Positions 53,165 through 62,126 of a stretch of DNA of 64,000 bases are shown here, one piece after another (within the stretch, counting starts at the first letter, position 1; the number at the start of each line of letters is the position of its first letter). The translations under genes and the position numbers were made by a program. The notes under the pieces are model-generated. The model was given only the letters and a program-made list of their open reading frames with translations. It did no database searches and was not told where the DNA came from. Origin of the DNA: Sphingobium sp. WTD-1 (lineage in GTDB: Bacteria; Pseudomonadota; Alphaproteobacteria; Sphingomonadales; Sphingomonadaceae); assembly GCF_030128825.1 (NCBI RefSeq), contig NZ_CP119127.1, positions 3,472,001 through 3,536,000 of the forward strand. Direction: 5' to 3'.

Positions 53165-54031
53165 CTAGGAGCGAGGCGTGGGCGTGCTCTGCTGTTGCTG
53201 GCGTTGCAATTGCCGTTCCTCGACTCCGTCTTCCGCCTGCGCGATCCGGACATCGGCGTCAATGCTGATATCGCCCGCGACCGTAACGGAGCCCCGTATC
53301 GGGGCAGCTTCGTCGGCATCAAGGCCACTGGCCAGGCGCAGATAGCGTTCGGTGACGCAGACGCGGTTGGACGGATCGAAGCCGACCCAGCCCAGCCCCG
53401 GCACCAGCGCTTCGGCCCAGCCATGGGTTTCGTGCAGCAGATCGCCCTCGGATGCGAGCAGATAGCCCGAAACATAGCGGGCCGGGACGCCCAGCAGGCG
53501 CGCACCAGCCAGGAATATCTGGGCATGATCCTGGCACACGCCAGCCCCCAGCGCGAAGGCCTGCGCCGCGGTCGTGTCGGCGCCGGTCACGCCCGGCCGA
53601 TACTGGACGGCATCGCTGATCGCGGCCGACAGGGCATGGAGTTGCGCCAGCGGCCCGTCGCCCTTGGGAAGAGCGGCGACCATGGCGCGGATCGCGTCGG
53701 ATGCCCTGGTCAGCGCCGTGTCGCGCAGGAAATAGCGGGCATCGACCCGGCATTGCGGCAGGCCGCCAATGCCATGGGTCTCGCGCGTCTCGACCAGCCC
53801 CTCGGCAACGATCACCGCCTCGTTCAGGCTATCATGGCGGACCCACACAGCCTCCATCTCGCCATAGCTGTTGGGACGAAAATTGGTCAGCGCCTCGCCA
53901 TTGATGCTGACCTGCCAGTCATGGACTTTCTGGCCCGGCGTATCGACCGGCACCAGCTTCAGCCGCATCGCAACGCGGCCGGCCGAGGCGGGATAGCCAT
54001 AGACGGTCTGGTGACGGACGAGCAATTTCAT
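53165..54031 (-). CDS. Transglutaminase-like protease-fold protein (Anbu operon)
   Basis: 288-aa cytoplasmic protein with an N-terminal beta domain (MKLLVRHQTVYGYPASAGRV) and a transglutaminase core. The catalytic triad is complete: Cys166 in GAGVCQDHAQIF, His203 in HETHGWAEAL and Asp219 in WVGFDPSNRV. Bacterial members cleave or transfer amide bonds. The C-terminal 20 residues are Gln-rich. It lies 27 nt upstream of the Anbu gene. It probably processes the peptide product of the neighbouring ATP-grasp/alpha-E pair. Confidence 0.93.
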   Translation of the reverse strand: MKLLVRHQTVYGYPASAGRVAMRLKLVPVDTPGQKVHDWQVSINGEALTNFRPNSYGEMEAVWVRHDSLNEAVIVAEGLVETRETHGIGGLPQCRVDARYFLRDTALTRASDAIRAMVAALPKGDGPLAQLHALSAAISDAVQYRPGVTGADTTAAQAFALGAGVCQDHAQIFLAGARLLGVPARYVSGYLLASEGDLLHETHGWAEALVPGLGWVGFDPSNRVCVTERYLRLASGLDADEAAPIRGSVTVAGDISIDADVRIAQAEDGVEERQLQRQQQQSTPTPRS

Positions 54032-54051
54032 GGCGCGCTTCCCCTCCCCCT

Positions 54052-54984
54052 TCAGCCGAAATGATAGGTTTCGGCGATTTCGACGCCGAGCCGGTTGCTC
54101 ATCATCAGGCTGTACTGCACCGTTTCATGCAGGCCACGGCGGAAAATCTCGCCGGCGTCCAGTTCCTCCAGTTCGCTCACCAGCTGCTTCACCGTGTCAT
54201 GACAGGTGCCGCGCGCATTGTGCCAGCCGGCCAGCCGGTTAAGCCGATAGGCAAGTTGATCGCAGCAATAGGCGACGCTGCGCGGGAACAGCCGGTTGAG
54301 CATCAGGAAGTCGGTGATCTGCCAGGGCGTGTAGGTGCCGCCATAGACATGATGATAGGCGCGCGCGCCCGACAGCGCATAAAGCACCGACGTCCATTGA
54401 TAATGATCGCGATTGCCGCCGATCACCTCGGTCTCGGGCAGCAGCACATAATATTTCACATCGAGCAGCCGCAGCGTCATCTGCGCCCGTTCGAGCGCCG
54501 ATCCGCAGCGCAGGAAATCATGGCCTTCATTGCGCAGCTGGCCCGAATGGGCCGCGCCGCGGAAGGTCATGACGCGGGTCTTCACCCAATCGATCAGGGC
54601 CGGTAGCTGCGCCTTGGCCTCGGCCACGTCATAGCTGTCGAGCTTGCGCCAGCCGTCGTTGAGCGCCTCCCACATGTCCTGGGTCAGCATGGTGCGCGCC
54701 GACTTGGCATTGGCACGGGCCTTGAGCAGGCAGGAGCGGATAGAGCTGGGATTGTCGGCGTCCAGCATCAGGAAGGACACGACATCGCTTTCCGTCACCG
54801 GCACGCCGTCCGGGAACTGATGCCCGGCACCGGTTGCGCGCACGACCGATCGCCATTCGTCGCGATGATGCGCACCCGGCAGGATCGCCATGCGCTGTCC
54901 CATCGACAGCAGCCGGGCGGTGGCTTCGGCGCGCTCCATATAGCGCGCCATCCAGAAGAGATTTTCGGCGGTCCGGCTCAGCAT
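54052..54984 (-). CDS. Alpha-E domain protein (DUF403)
   Basis: 310-aa all-helical protein of the alpha-E family. The family opening MLSRTAENLFWMARYMERAEATARLL is exact, with LFPRSVAYCCDQLAYRLNRL and the helical EIFRRGLHETVQYSLMMSNRLGVEIAETYHF at the end. Alpha-E proteins occur with circularly permuted ATP-grasp and transglutaminase-like genes and are thought to help a peptide-ligase reaction; no catalytic activity is established. It is 20 nt from the transglutaminase gene and 91 nt from the ATP-grasp gene. Confidence 0.94.
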   Translation of the reverse strand: MLSRTAENLFWMARYMERAEATARLLSMGQRMAILPGAHHRDEWRSVVRATGAGHQFPDGVPVTESDVVSFLMLDADNPSSIRSCLLKARANAKSARTMLTQDMWEALNDGWRKLDSYDVAEAKAQLPALIDWVKTRVMTFRGAAHSGQLRNEGHDFLRCGSALERAQMTLRLLDVKYYVLLPETEVIGGNRDHYQWTSVLYALSGARAYHHVYGGTYTPWQITDFLMLNRLFPRSVAYCCDQLAYRLNRLAGWHNARGTCHDTVKQLVSELEELDAGEIFRRGLHETVQYSLMMSNRLGVEIAETYHFG

Positions 54985-55075
54985 GTCTTGGCTCTTTTCA
55001 CCGTGGGGGCCGGCGTCGTTGCGCCCGGCCCGGCATCATCAAGGGCAGTCGGAAGGAAGGAGGCGGTCGCGCCCA

Positions 55076-56485
55076 TCAGTCCTGCAACACCCAGGTATCC
55101 TTGACCCCGCCGCCCTGGCTGGAATTGACCACCAGCGACCCTTCGGTCAGCGCCACGCGGGTGAGGCCTCCGGGGACCAGCCGCAATTGCTTGCCGACCA
55201 GGCAATAGGGGCGGAAATCGGCATGGCGACCGACCACGCTGGCCGGGCCGAGCGTCGGCACGGTCGACAGGTCGAGCGTCGGCTGGGCGATGAATTCGCC
55301 GGGATTGGCCTTGATCCGCTCGGCATAGGCCTCGACCTCCGCCTTGCTCGCCTTGGGGCCGATCAGCATGCCATAGCCGCCCGAACCATGGACTTCCTTG
55401 GCCACCAGTTCGTGCAGATGCTCCAGCACATAGGCCATTTCGTCGGGCTTGGAGCATTGCCAGGTCTGGATATTGTCGAGGATCGGCTCCTCACCCAGAT
55501 AGAAGCGGATCATTTCCGGCACATAGATGTAGACCGCCTTGTCGTCGGCGATGCCCGATCCGGGCGCCGACGCCAGCGTCACCCCGCCATTGCGATAGAC
55601 GCTGAAGATGCCGGGGACACCGAGCAGGCTGTCGGGCCGGAAGACCAGCGGGTCGATATATTCGTCGTCGATGCGGCGATAGATGACATCGACAGCCTTG
55701 GGGCCGAGCGTCGTCTTCATCCAGACCCGGTCATTGTCGACGAACAGATCGGCCGGCTCGACCAGTTCCACGCCCATTAGATCTGCGAGGAAGCTATGCT
55801 CATAATAAGCGCTGTTGAGCGAGCCGGGCGTCAGCACCACCACCACGGGATCGCCCTTGCATGCCGGGGGCGCGACTTCCTTCAGGCTCTTGAGCAGTTC
55901 GGCGGGATAATCGTCGACCGGCGCGACCATGCCCTGCGCGAACAGTTCGGGGAACATGCGCGTCATGATCTCGCGATTTTCGAGCATGTAGGACACGCCC
56001 GAGGGGGTGCGGCAATTATCCTCCAGCACCTCGAAACTGCCCGGCCCGGTGCGCACGATATCGATGCCGACGATATGGCTGTAGACTTTCCCCGGCGGGG
56101 TGAAGTCGGCCATTTCGGCGAGATAGGCGCTGTTGCGATAGATGATGTCGGCCGGCATGATGCCCGCCTTCACGATCTCGCCGCGATGATAGACATCGTG
56201 CAGGAAGGCGTTGAGGGCGCGGGCGCGCTGGCGAATGCCCTTGTCGAGGATGCGCCATTCATTCGCGGTGAAGATGCGGGGCAGCAGGTCGAAGGGGATC
56301 AGTCGTTCCGGGTCGCCGCCCTCGCCATAGACGGCGAAGGTGATGCCGATGCGCCGGAAGATCGCTTCCGCCTCATCCATGCGACGATTGAGCCCGGCTA
56401 TGCCTGTCCGCTCCACCCATTTCTGCACTTCGTCGTAACAGGGGCGCAGCGAACCATCAGGCTCAAACATTTCATGGAAGGGCAA
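55076..56485 (-). CDS. Circularly permuted type-2 ATP-grasp protein
   Basis: 469-aa ATP-grasp ligase of the DUF404/DUF407 type. Seen: LIPFDLLPRIFTANEWRIL, VYHRGEIVKAGIMPADII, IVGIDIVRTGPGSFEVLEDNCRTPSGVSYMLENR (Mg/ATP residues), GSGIADDKAVYIYVPEMIRFYL, and GGYGMLIGPKASKAEVEAY for nucleotide binding. A TTG start at 56485 is chosen because GGGAGG lies about nine bases upstream and it gives the family N-terminus LPFHEMFEPDG; the next ATG is at 56470. It opens the Anbu operon and probably makes an amide bond. Confidence 0.93.
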   Translation of the reverse strand: MPFHEMFEPDGSLRPCYDEVQKWVERTGIAGLNRRMDEAEAIFRRIGITFAVYGEGGDPERLIPFDLLPRIFTANEWRILDKGIRQRARALNAFLHDVYHRGEIVKAGIMPADIIYRNSAYLAEMADFTPPGKVYSHIVGIDIVRTGPGSFEVLEDNCRTPSGVSYMLENREIMTRMFPELFAQGMVAPVDDYPAELLKSLKEVAPPACKGDPVVVVLTPGSLNSAYYEHSFLADLMGVELVEPADLFVDNDRVWMKTTLGPKAVDVIYRRIDDEYIDPLVFRPDSLLGVPGIFSVYRNGGVTLASAPGSGIADDKAVYIYVPEMIRFYLGEEPILDNIQTWQCSKPDEMAYVLEHLHELVAKEVHGSGGYGMLIGPKASKAEVEAYAERIKANPGEFIAQPTLDLSTVPTLGPASVVGRHADFRPYCLVGKQLRLVPGGLTRVALTEGSLVVNSSQGGGVKDTWVLQD

Positions 56486-56781
56486 GTTGTCGTTCCTCCC
56501 TCGGCCCTCGGCCGGTTGTGCATTGCAACAATAGTGCGCCGCATCGTTGCGATTGCAAGACAAAAATGGCGGAGCGGAAAAAGCGCTCCGTCGGCGATGT
56601 CTGGATTGCGGAAATAGGCCGTGCCGATCGTTTCTACGCGCGCAAACGAGCGCGCGACGGGGTGGCTGGCGAGGTGTTCAAAAAAGAATGCAGATTTTTG
56701 CAATCGCCCCGTTGACCACTGTCCATCCCCTGCGTATAGCGCCGCCTCACCGCAGGGAAACACCCCCTGCGAGGCCCATGG
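56486..56781. other. Intergenic region with imperfect palindrome before tRNA-Met
   Basis: 296 bp between the Anbu operon start and tRNA-Met. It contains an imperfect dyad at 56522-56553 (ATTGCAACAAT against ATCGTTGCGAT), a candidate regulatory site upstream of the ATP-grasp gene. No convincing coding frame is seen. Confidence 0.35.
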
Positions 56782-56858
56782 GGCGGAGTAGCTCAGCTGG
56801 TTAGAGCAGCGGAATCATAATCCGCGTGTCGGGGGTTCAAGTCCCTCCTCCGCTACCA
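56782..56858 (+). tRNA. tRNA-Met (anticodon CAT, elongator type)
   Basis: 77-nt tRNA with CCA encoded. Acceptor GGCGGAG / CTCCGCT pairs with one G-T at the end; the anticodon stem GCGGA / TCCGC closes ATCATAA giving CAT; the T-arm has GGTTCAAGTCC. The first pair is not the initiator-type C-A mismatch, so it is not initiator tRNA. A lysidine-modified Ile-tRNA (also CAT) is considered less likely from overall sequence. It is the tRNA next to the integrase relic. Confidence 0.93.
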
Positions 56859-57048
56859 TTTCCAAGACATAGAAATGATCGCAAAACTGACTATTTACAG
56901 TGCCTTACAGGCAGCTGCGAGCATACTGTCGCATTTCCCCGCACATACCCCGGATGGACTGGATTGACCTGATTTGGCCCCGGTTTGACAGGAATTGTGC
57001 GCAAATTTGTGCCATGCTTTCCTTCGCCTCGAGACGGTCGAGGTCATT

Positions 57049-57389
57049 ATGCCCTCCCCAAAAAAACTCGATGGCTGGTTCACGGTCCGTGACCGCATCC
57101 ATGCCAGGATGGAAAAGCTCACGGGTCGCCCGATCCCGTCCCAGCATTTCCACGAGCTGCACCAGACTTTCCGATCCAATGTGCAGCAGCTGGGGTCGAC
57201 CACAACATTGCTGCGTTGACGCTCAACCACAAGCGCAAGGGAATCGCAGGCGTATAAGACAAGAATTTGCAGCTGAACTTGCGCGCGGCCGGCCTTGTAG
57301 CCTGGGAGACCTATCTTGTTGCCCTTGCCGGGACGGTCGGGGTGGCAGATGTGTTCGACTGCCCGCCCGTGGAAGCAGTCGGCGATTAG
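57049..57389 (+). pseudogene. Tyrosine recombinase (integrase) C-terminal relic
   Basis: Fragment of a phage/island integrase catalytic domain. The first frame reads KKLDGWFTVRDRIHARMEKLTGRPIP and LHQTFRSNVQQLG; after a one-base loss near 57193 it continues in the next frame as VDHNIAALTLNHKRKGIAGV, then a stop (TAA 57255-57257) exactly where the active-site tyrosine is expected (GVY in homologues), then DKNLQLNLRAAGLVAWETYLVALAG. The H-x-x-R box is altered (HELHQTFRS). Frameshift, lost Arg and Tyr-to-stop all show it is dead. It lies 190 bp from tRNA-Met, the likely former attachment site. Confidence 0.8.
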
Positions 57390-57910
57390 CCCGCCAATAT
57401 GTGGCGACGAAGCGAACCTTCCTATCGGCTCCGTCCTCCCTGGCTCGCACCGCAGAACTGATCGCCCGTACATCACGGCGGCTAGCAGGGTCGGCGCTCT
57501 TTGACATGTCCTTTGGCTCCATGGGATCAGGGGCTGAGACTCGCGCACCATCATCCTCCGCCATCGTGGCAAATATGTCATGACCACTGTCGGCGCGACG
57601 CACATAAGGCGCAAGTCCGCACCATGACCAGCTTGCTGCGCGTGTAGGATGCTGCCCGCGAAATGGCTGTCTCCATGAACGCACGCCTCGGACCCGACCT
57701 CGCTTCGCCAAATGGAAGGGAGATGAACCGGAATCTGCCTATCCTGCAACGCCCTTGACTTACACGTTATGCGAAAGGTTCCTCCTTAGGTTCGCACCAT
57801 TCTGCAAACGCTTCATAAGTTTATGTTGCTGTGCAGCATAAGCCATTGTGGGCCGTAATCGCCGCGGTTAGGGGCGCTTTCGATGAGGCTGGCAGGGAAC
57901 AGGTGTCGAG
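57390..57910. other. Decayed DNA between integrase relic and ABC-exporter operon
   Basis: About 520 bp with several short open frames on both strands, none matching a family I recognise. Probably the remainder of the lost mobile element plus the promoter region of the exporter operon. No second copy of the tRNA-Met 3' end is seen. Confidence 0.4.
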
Positions 57911-59593
57911 TTGGCGAGTGAGCGTTTCGGCTTGCGGCAGGCGGCCGCGTGGCTGTCGGAGGTCGTGGGACCTGATCGCAGCTATGTGAATGTCGGAATC
58001 GTCTATACGATAGCGATCAGCCTGTTGTCGCTGGCGACCCCCATCTCCGTGCAACTGCTGATCAACTCGGTGGCGCGCACCGCGCTGGTCGCGCCCTTGT
58101 GGATCCTGTCCGGCGTGCTGCTGGCGCTGCTGCTGGTCGTGGCAGGGCTGAGCGCGCTGCGCGTCTATCTGCTGGCGATCTTCGAACGCCGCATCTTTGC
58201 GCGGGTGGTTGCGGAAATCACCGTGCGCGCGGTCCATGCGCAAAACCCCTTCTTCGTGGATGAAAGCCGGGGCAGCCTGTTCAACCGCTATTTCGACATG
58301 GTGATCGTCCAGAAATCGGTGCCCAGCCTGGTGATCGGCGCCTTCACCATCGTGCTGCAGGGGGCGGTGGGACTGGTCGTGACCAGCTTCTACCATCCCT
58401 TCTTCCTGGCGTTCAACCTAGTGCTGGTGACGGTGTGCCTGATGATCTGGCTGGCCTGGCGGCATGGCGCGATCACCGGCGCGGTGGGTGTCAGCCATGC
58501 CAAGCATAATGCCGCGCACTGGCTGGAAAGCGTCGGCGGTTCCAACGGCTTCTACAAATCGGCCCGGCACCTGAATTTCGCGATGGACCGCTCCGAAACA
58601 GTCATTGCCGACTATATCGCCGCGCATCGCCGCTATTTCCGCTACAGTTTCGCGCAGACGCTGGGCTATTTCCTGGTCTATGCCTTCGCGGCCGCTGCCT
58701 TGCTCGCGCTCGGCGGCAATCTGATCCTGGCCGGCCAGCTTTCGATCGGGCAGCTGGTTGCGGCGGAACTGATCCTGTCCGGCGTCTTCTACGGCATCTA
58801 CCAGCTCGGTTCCTATCTCGACACCTTCTATGATCTGGTCGCGAGCAGCGAGGAATTGTCGCAAATCCTGGCCATACCGCAGGAGCGGCTTGGCCAGCGC
58901 GGGGAAGCGCCACGCGACGGATCGGTGCGCTTCCGCGATGTCGAGATCGACAAGGCCCAGATCAATTTCGAGATTGCGAGCGGCGAACAGGCGGTGATCC
59001 TGGCCGAACCGGGCATGGAGAGCGCCCTGGCGCTGCTGCTCAAGCGCCACGCCGCGCCCGACAACGGCATCGTCCTGATCGGCGGCAGCGAATTGGGCAG
59101 TTTCGACATGTATCTGCTGCGCTCAGCAGTGATGGTGCTCAATCGCCCGACCATCATCGATGTTACCCTGCGCGAATATCTCTCGTTCGCCGAAGGCCGC
59201 GACATGGATGGGGCGCGGATCATGAATGCGCTGGAACGGGTTGGCCTGGGCGCGCGGCTCGCCAGGTTGCCGCACGGGCTGGACACCCAGCTCGCCAGTT
59301 CCGGCTCGCCGCTGTCGATCGTCGAAGTGATGCAGCTCAAGCTTGCCAATGCCCTGCTCAGCCGTCCGCGCGTGCTGCTGTTGTCGCAACTTTACGACAT
59401 GATGCCGATTGCCAGCCTCAAGGCGACATTGGCCGAGTTGCGGGCAGCGGGCACGACCGTGCTGCTGAGCAGCGGGCGCCCCGAAGCGCTCGACCTCGAC
59501 GCCTGGTATTGGGTCGGCGCGCGCGCGCAGCAACGGTTCACCGACAAGGATGAATTTGCCCGCTTCGTCGCGGCGCGGGAGGCGCAGCCATGA
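57911..59593 (+). CDS. ABC-exporter-like protein with degenerate ATPase domain
   Basis: 560-aa fusion of a six-helix exporter domain (about 27-300) and an ABC-like nucleotide domain (about 335-545). Every ATP-handling motif is lost. Walker A position reads LAEPGMESAL (364-373, no GxxGxGKST Lys), Q-loop Gln is Asn411 (VLNRP), the LSGGQ signature is LSIVE (468-472), Walker B is LLLSQL (489-494, no Asp-Glu) and the switch His is replaced in LLSSGR. The scaffold around these (DTQLASSGSPLS, LANALLSRPRVLLL) still matches type-I-secretion exporters. No C39 peptidase domain. TTG start. It overlaps the HlyD gene by ATGA. Confidence 0.85.
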   Translation: MASERFGLRQAAAWLSEVVGPDRSYVNVGIVYTIAISLLSLATPISVQLLINSVARTALVAPLWILSGVLLALLLVVAGLSALRVYLLAIFERRIFARVVAEITVRAVHAQNPFFVDESRGSLFNRYFDMVIVQKSVPSLVIGAFTIVLQGAVGLVVTSFYHPFFLAFNLVLVTVCLMIWLAWRHGAITGAVGVSHAKHNAAHWLESVGGSNGFYKSARHLNFAMDRSETVIADYIAAHRRYFRYSFAQTLGYFLVYAFAAAALLALGGNLILAGQLSIGQLVAAELILSGVFYGIYQLGSYLDTFYDLVASSEELSQILAIPQERLGQRGEAPRDGSVRFRDVEIDKAQINFEIASGEQAVILAEPGMESALALLLKRHAAPDNGIVLIGGSELGSFDMYLLRSAVMVLNRPTIIDVTLREYLSFAEGRDMDGARIMNALERVGLGARLARLPHGLDTQLASSGSPLSIVEVMQLKLANALLSRPRVLLLSQLYDMMPIASLKATLAELRAAGTTVLLSSGRPEALDLDAWYWVGARAQQRFTDKDEFARFVAAREAQP

Positions 59594-60660
59594 CGCTCGA
59601 TCGCGCCCAGGCCGAACATTTCCCATCGCTCGCCCAGTTGCACCCACCCCGACTGGTGACGACCGTCGCCTGGCTCATCCTGCTGGGCGTCCTGCTCGTG
59701 CTGGCGATCCTGTTCGTGCCCTGGCAGCAGACGGCGCAGGGCGGTGGTCAGGTCACGACGCTGAGCGCGCAGGACCGCGCCCGCGACGTATCCTCGCTGG
59801 TGAGCGGCCGCGTCGCCGAATTCTACGTCAGGGACGGCGATCATGTCCGCGCCGGTGATCCGATCGTCCGGGTGGTCGATGTCGATCCCGATTTCCTCGC
59901 CCGGCTGGCGGGCGAAAAGGCGCAGGTCGAAGCACAGATCGCGGCGGTCCAGCAGGCGCGGGCCACCGCGATGATCGACGTCAATCGCACCAGCCAGCTT
60001 TATGCCGAAGGGCTGGCCGCCCGGCGCGACTATGAGCAGACCCAGATCAAGGTCGCCGATGTCGATGCGAAGCTCGCCGAAGCGCGGGCAAAGCTCAAGC
60101 AGATCGAGATCAAGCTCGCGCAAAGTTCGGCGCAAATCGTCTCGGCGCCGCGCGAAGGTCGGGTGCAGGATCTGAATGCCGCAGCGGGCGGCGCGCTGAT
60201 CTCGTCCGGCACGGTGCTGGCGACGATCGCGCCCGAGAATATCACCCGCGCGGTCGAGTTGTATGTCGACGGCCGCGATGTGCCGCTGGTCGAGCCGGGT
60301 CGCCACGTGCGGCTGGAATTTGAGGGCTTCCCCGCCTTCCAGTTCAGCGGCTGGCCGGCTTTTGCCGTTGGTATCTATGACGGTCAGGTGCGGTCGGTCG
60401 ACCCCACGCCGCGCACTGACGGGTTGTTCCGGATCTTGGTTGAACAGGCGCCGGGCAAGACCGCCTGGCCGGAGCGACGCTTCGTCCGTCAGGGCAGCAA
60501 GGTGCTGGGCTGGGTGCAGGGCGACACGGTGTCGGTCTGGTACGAATTGTGGCGCCAGCTCAACGATTTCCCGCTCAACTTCGGCCAGGATCAGGTGGCC
60601 GGCAAGGGCGAGGCGAAAGCGCCCAAGGACGACAAGAGTTCGATCGAGAAGAAGAAGTGA
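59590..60660 (+). CDS. HlyD-family membrane-fusion protein
   Basis: 356-aa periplasmic adaptor. One N-terminal helix (TVAWLILLGVLLVLAILFVPW) anchors it. Then the beta-barrel/lipoyl part DVSSLVSGRVAEFYVRDGDHVRAGDPIV, a long coiled coil (about 100-190, ARLAGEKAQVEAQIAAVQQARAT and AKLAEARAKLKQIEIKLAQ), the second lipoyl half IVSAPREGRVQDLN and a barrel ending in a Lys-rich tail. It bridges the exporter and the outer-membrane channel. The start overlaps the ABC-like gene stop by 4 nt, and the TolC-like gene starts 3 nt after its stop. Confidence 0.92.
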   Translation: MTLDRAQAEHFPSLAQLHPPRLVTTVAWLILLGVLLVLAILFVPWQQTAQGGGQVTTLSAQDRARDVSSLVSGRVAEFYVRDGDHVRAGDPIVRVVDVDPDFLARLAGEKAQVEAQIAAVQQARATAMIDVNRTSQLYAEGLAARRDYEQTQIKVADVDAKLAEARAKLKQIEIKLAQSSAQIVSAPREGRVQDLNAAAGGALISSGTVLATIAPENITRAVELYVDGRDVPLVEPGRHVRLEFEGFPAFQFSGWPAFAVGIYDGQVRSVDPTPRTDGLFRILVEQAPGKTAWPERRFVRQGSKVLGWVQGDTVSVWYELWRQLNDFPLNFGQDQVAGKGEAKAPKDDKSSIEKKK

Positions 60661-60662
60661 CG

Positions 60663-62126
60663 ATGTGGCGCGCCATGGCGCTTCCCATGCTGGTCGCGGC
60701 CATGGGCGCGGGCACCCTCCCGTGCGCGGCTGGTGAAGCCTTGTCGGTCGGCGCGACGCCCGCGCCGACCGCAGGGCAGCCCTCGACGCCGCTGACGCTG
60801 GACGAGGTGCTGCAATCCTCGGCCCGCTCGGCGCCCGACATCATTGCCGCCCTGGCGCGCGCACGTCAGGCCGAAGGGCGCGCGATCATCGCACAGGGCG
60901 CCTTCGACACGGTGTTTTCCGTGGATGCCCGCAGCCGGGTCGAGGGCTATTATGACGGCACGCTGATCGACAGCAAGGTCGAACGCCCGCTGACCGGCAA
61001 CGGCGGCTATGTCTATGGCCAGTATCGCAATTCGCGCGGGGATTTCCCGGTCTATGAGGACAAGGCCTATACCAATCGCGCGGGCGAGTTGAAGATCGGG
61101 GCGCTCTATGCGCTGATGCGCGATCGCCTGATCGACGCGCGGCGGTCCGCGTCGCAAATCGCCGGCAACGACATCGACATTGCGCGCTTTGAAACGCGGG
61201 CGACCGCCATCGGCGTGCAGGCGCGCGCCATTGCCGCCTATCAGAAATGGGTGGCGAGCGGCCTCAAGCTCAAGGCCTATGAAGCGCTCTACGATCTGGC
61301 CGAAAGTCGCAGCGATGGCATTGCGCGCCAGGTCCAACTGGGCGCCAAATCCGCGATATTGCTGACCGAAAACGAAGCCAACATGGTCAAGCGCGAGGCG
61401 CTGGTGGTGCAGGCTCGGCAGGAATTCATGGCGGCGGCCAACAGCTTCTCGCTTTATTATCGCGATGCGGACGGATTGCCGATCCTCGTCGATGCCGCGC
61501 GCCTGCCCGCGTCCGCCGCCGCGTTCGACGGCCTGCGGATCAACCCGCTGTTCGCGATCGAGGATCGCCCCGACTTCGGCATCCTGCTGGAGGAAATCGA
61601 CAATGCGTCGGTCAAGCTGGCGCTGGCCGAGAACGATACCCGCCCCAAGCTGGATTTCGAGGGGCAGGTTGCCAAGGATGTCGGCGCCCAGGGGCTGGGA
61701 GGCTATAGCCGCACTCCGCTGGAGGTGATCGTCGGCGTCACCTTCAAGGTGCCGCTGCAGAACCGCAAGGCGAAGGGCAAGGTCGCCGAGAGCCAGGCGA
61801 AGATCGACGAACTCACCGTCAAGCAGCGCTATCTGGCGGAAAAGATCCGCACCGAAGTGGCCGGCATCGGCATCGAGGTCGATGCCGCGCGCGTGCTGGT
61901 GGATACGACCCGGCGGCAGCGCGACCTGGCCGAACGACTGGCCCAGGCCGAGCGGCGCCGCTTCGATCTGGGAACGAGCGATTTCTTCCTGGTCAATAGT
62001 CGCGAGGAAGCGGCCACCGATGCCGCGGTCAAGCTGATCGAGGCACAGGCGCGTATCGCCGCGGCCCAGGCCGAAATGGCCGCGGCAACGGCCGATGACC
62101 GGGCGCTCGGGCTGGATCGCAGCTAG
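60663..62126 (+). CDS. TolC-family outer-membrane channel protein
   Basis: 487-aa outer-membrane efflux protein. A signal peptide (ALPMLVAAMGAGTLPCAAGE) is followed by two outer-membrane-efflux repeats rich in long helices: LTLDEVLQSSARSAPDIIAALARARQAEGRA, RSASQIAGNDIDIARFETRA, and in the second repeat KVAESQAKIDELTVKQRYLAEKIRTEV and RDLAERLAQAERRRFDLGTSDFFLVNSREEAA, the last being the typical TolC FxxGxxxxxxV(L/N) stretch. It is the third component of the exporter operon. ATG 60663 is the start; the open frame before it is within hlyD. Confidence 0.9.
   Translation: MWRAMALPMLVAAMGAGTLPCAAGEALSVGATPAPTAGQPSTPLTLDEVLQSSARSAPDIIAALARARQAEGRAIIAQGAFDTVFSVDARSRVEGYYDGTLIDSKVERPLTGNGGYVYGQYRNSRGDFPVYEDKAYTNRAGELKIGALYALMRDRLIDARRSASQIAGNDIDIARFETRATAIGVQARAIAAYQKWVASGLKLKAYEALYDLAESRSDGIARQVQLGAKSAILLTENEANMVKREALVVQARQEFMAAANSFSLYYRDADGLPILVDAARLPASAAAFDGLRINPLFAIEDRPDFGILLEEIDNASVKLALAENDTRPKLDFEGQVAKDVGAQGLGGYSRTPLEVIVGVTFKVPLQNRKAKGKVAESQAKIDELTVKQRYLAEKIRTEVAGIGIEVDAARVLVDTTRRQRDLAERLAQAERRRFDLGTSDFFLVNSREEAATDAAVKLIEAQARIAAAQAEMAAATADDRALGLDRS

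Noticed and set aside
56782..56858. tRNA-Ile2 (CAT with lysidine) instead of tRNA-Met
   Set aside because: Overall sequence fits elongator Met better; certainty needs a tRNA model scan.
57391..57749. Short minus- and plus-strand frames after the integrase relic
   Set aside because: No recognisable domain, no ribosome site and overlapping frames on both strands; likely decayed DNA.
57911..59593. Ordinary ATP-driven type I secretion ABC transporter
   Set aside because: All five ATPase motifs are missing, so it cannot be called a normal ABC ATPase.
57911..59593. N-terminal C39 peptidase domain on the exporter
   Set aside because: Only about 25 residues precede the first helix, too few for the domain.
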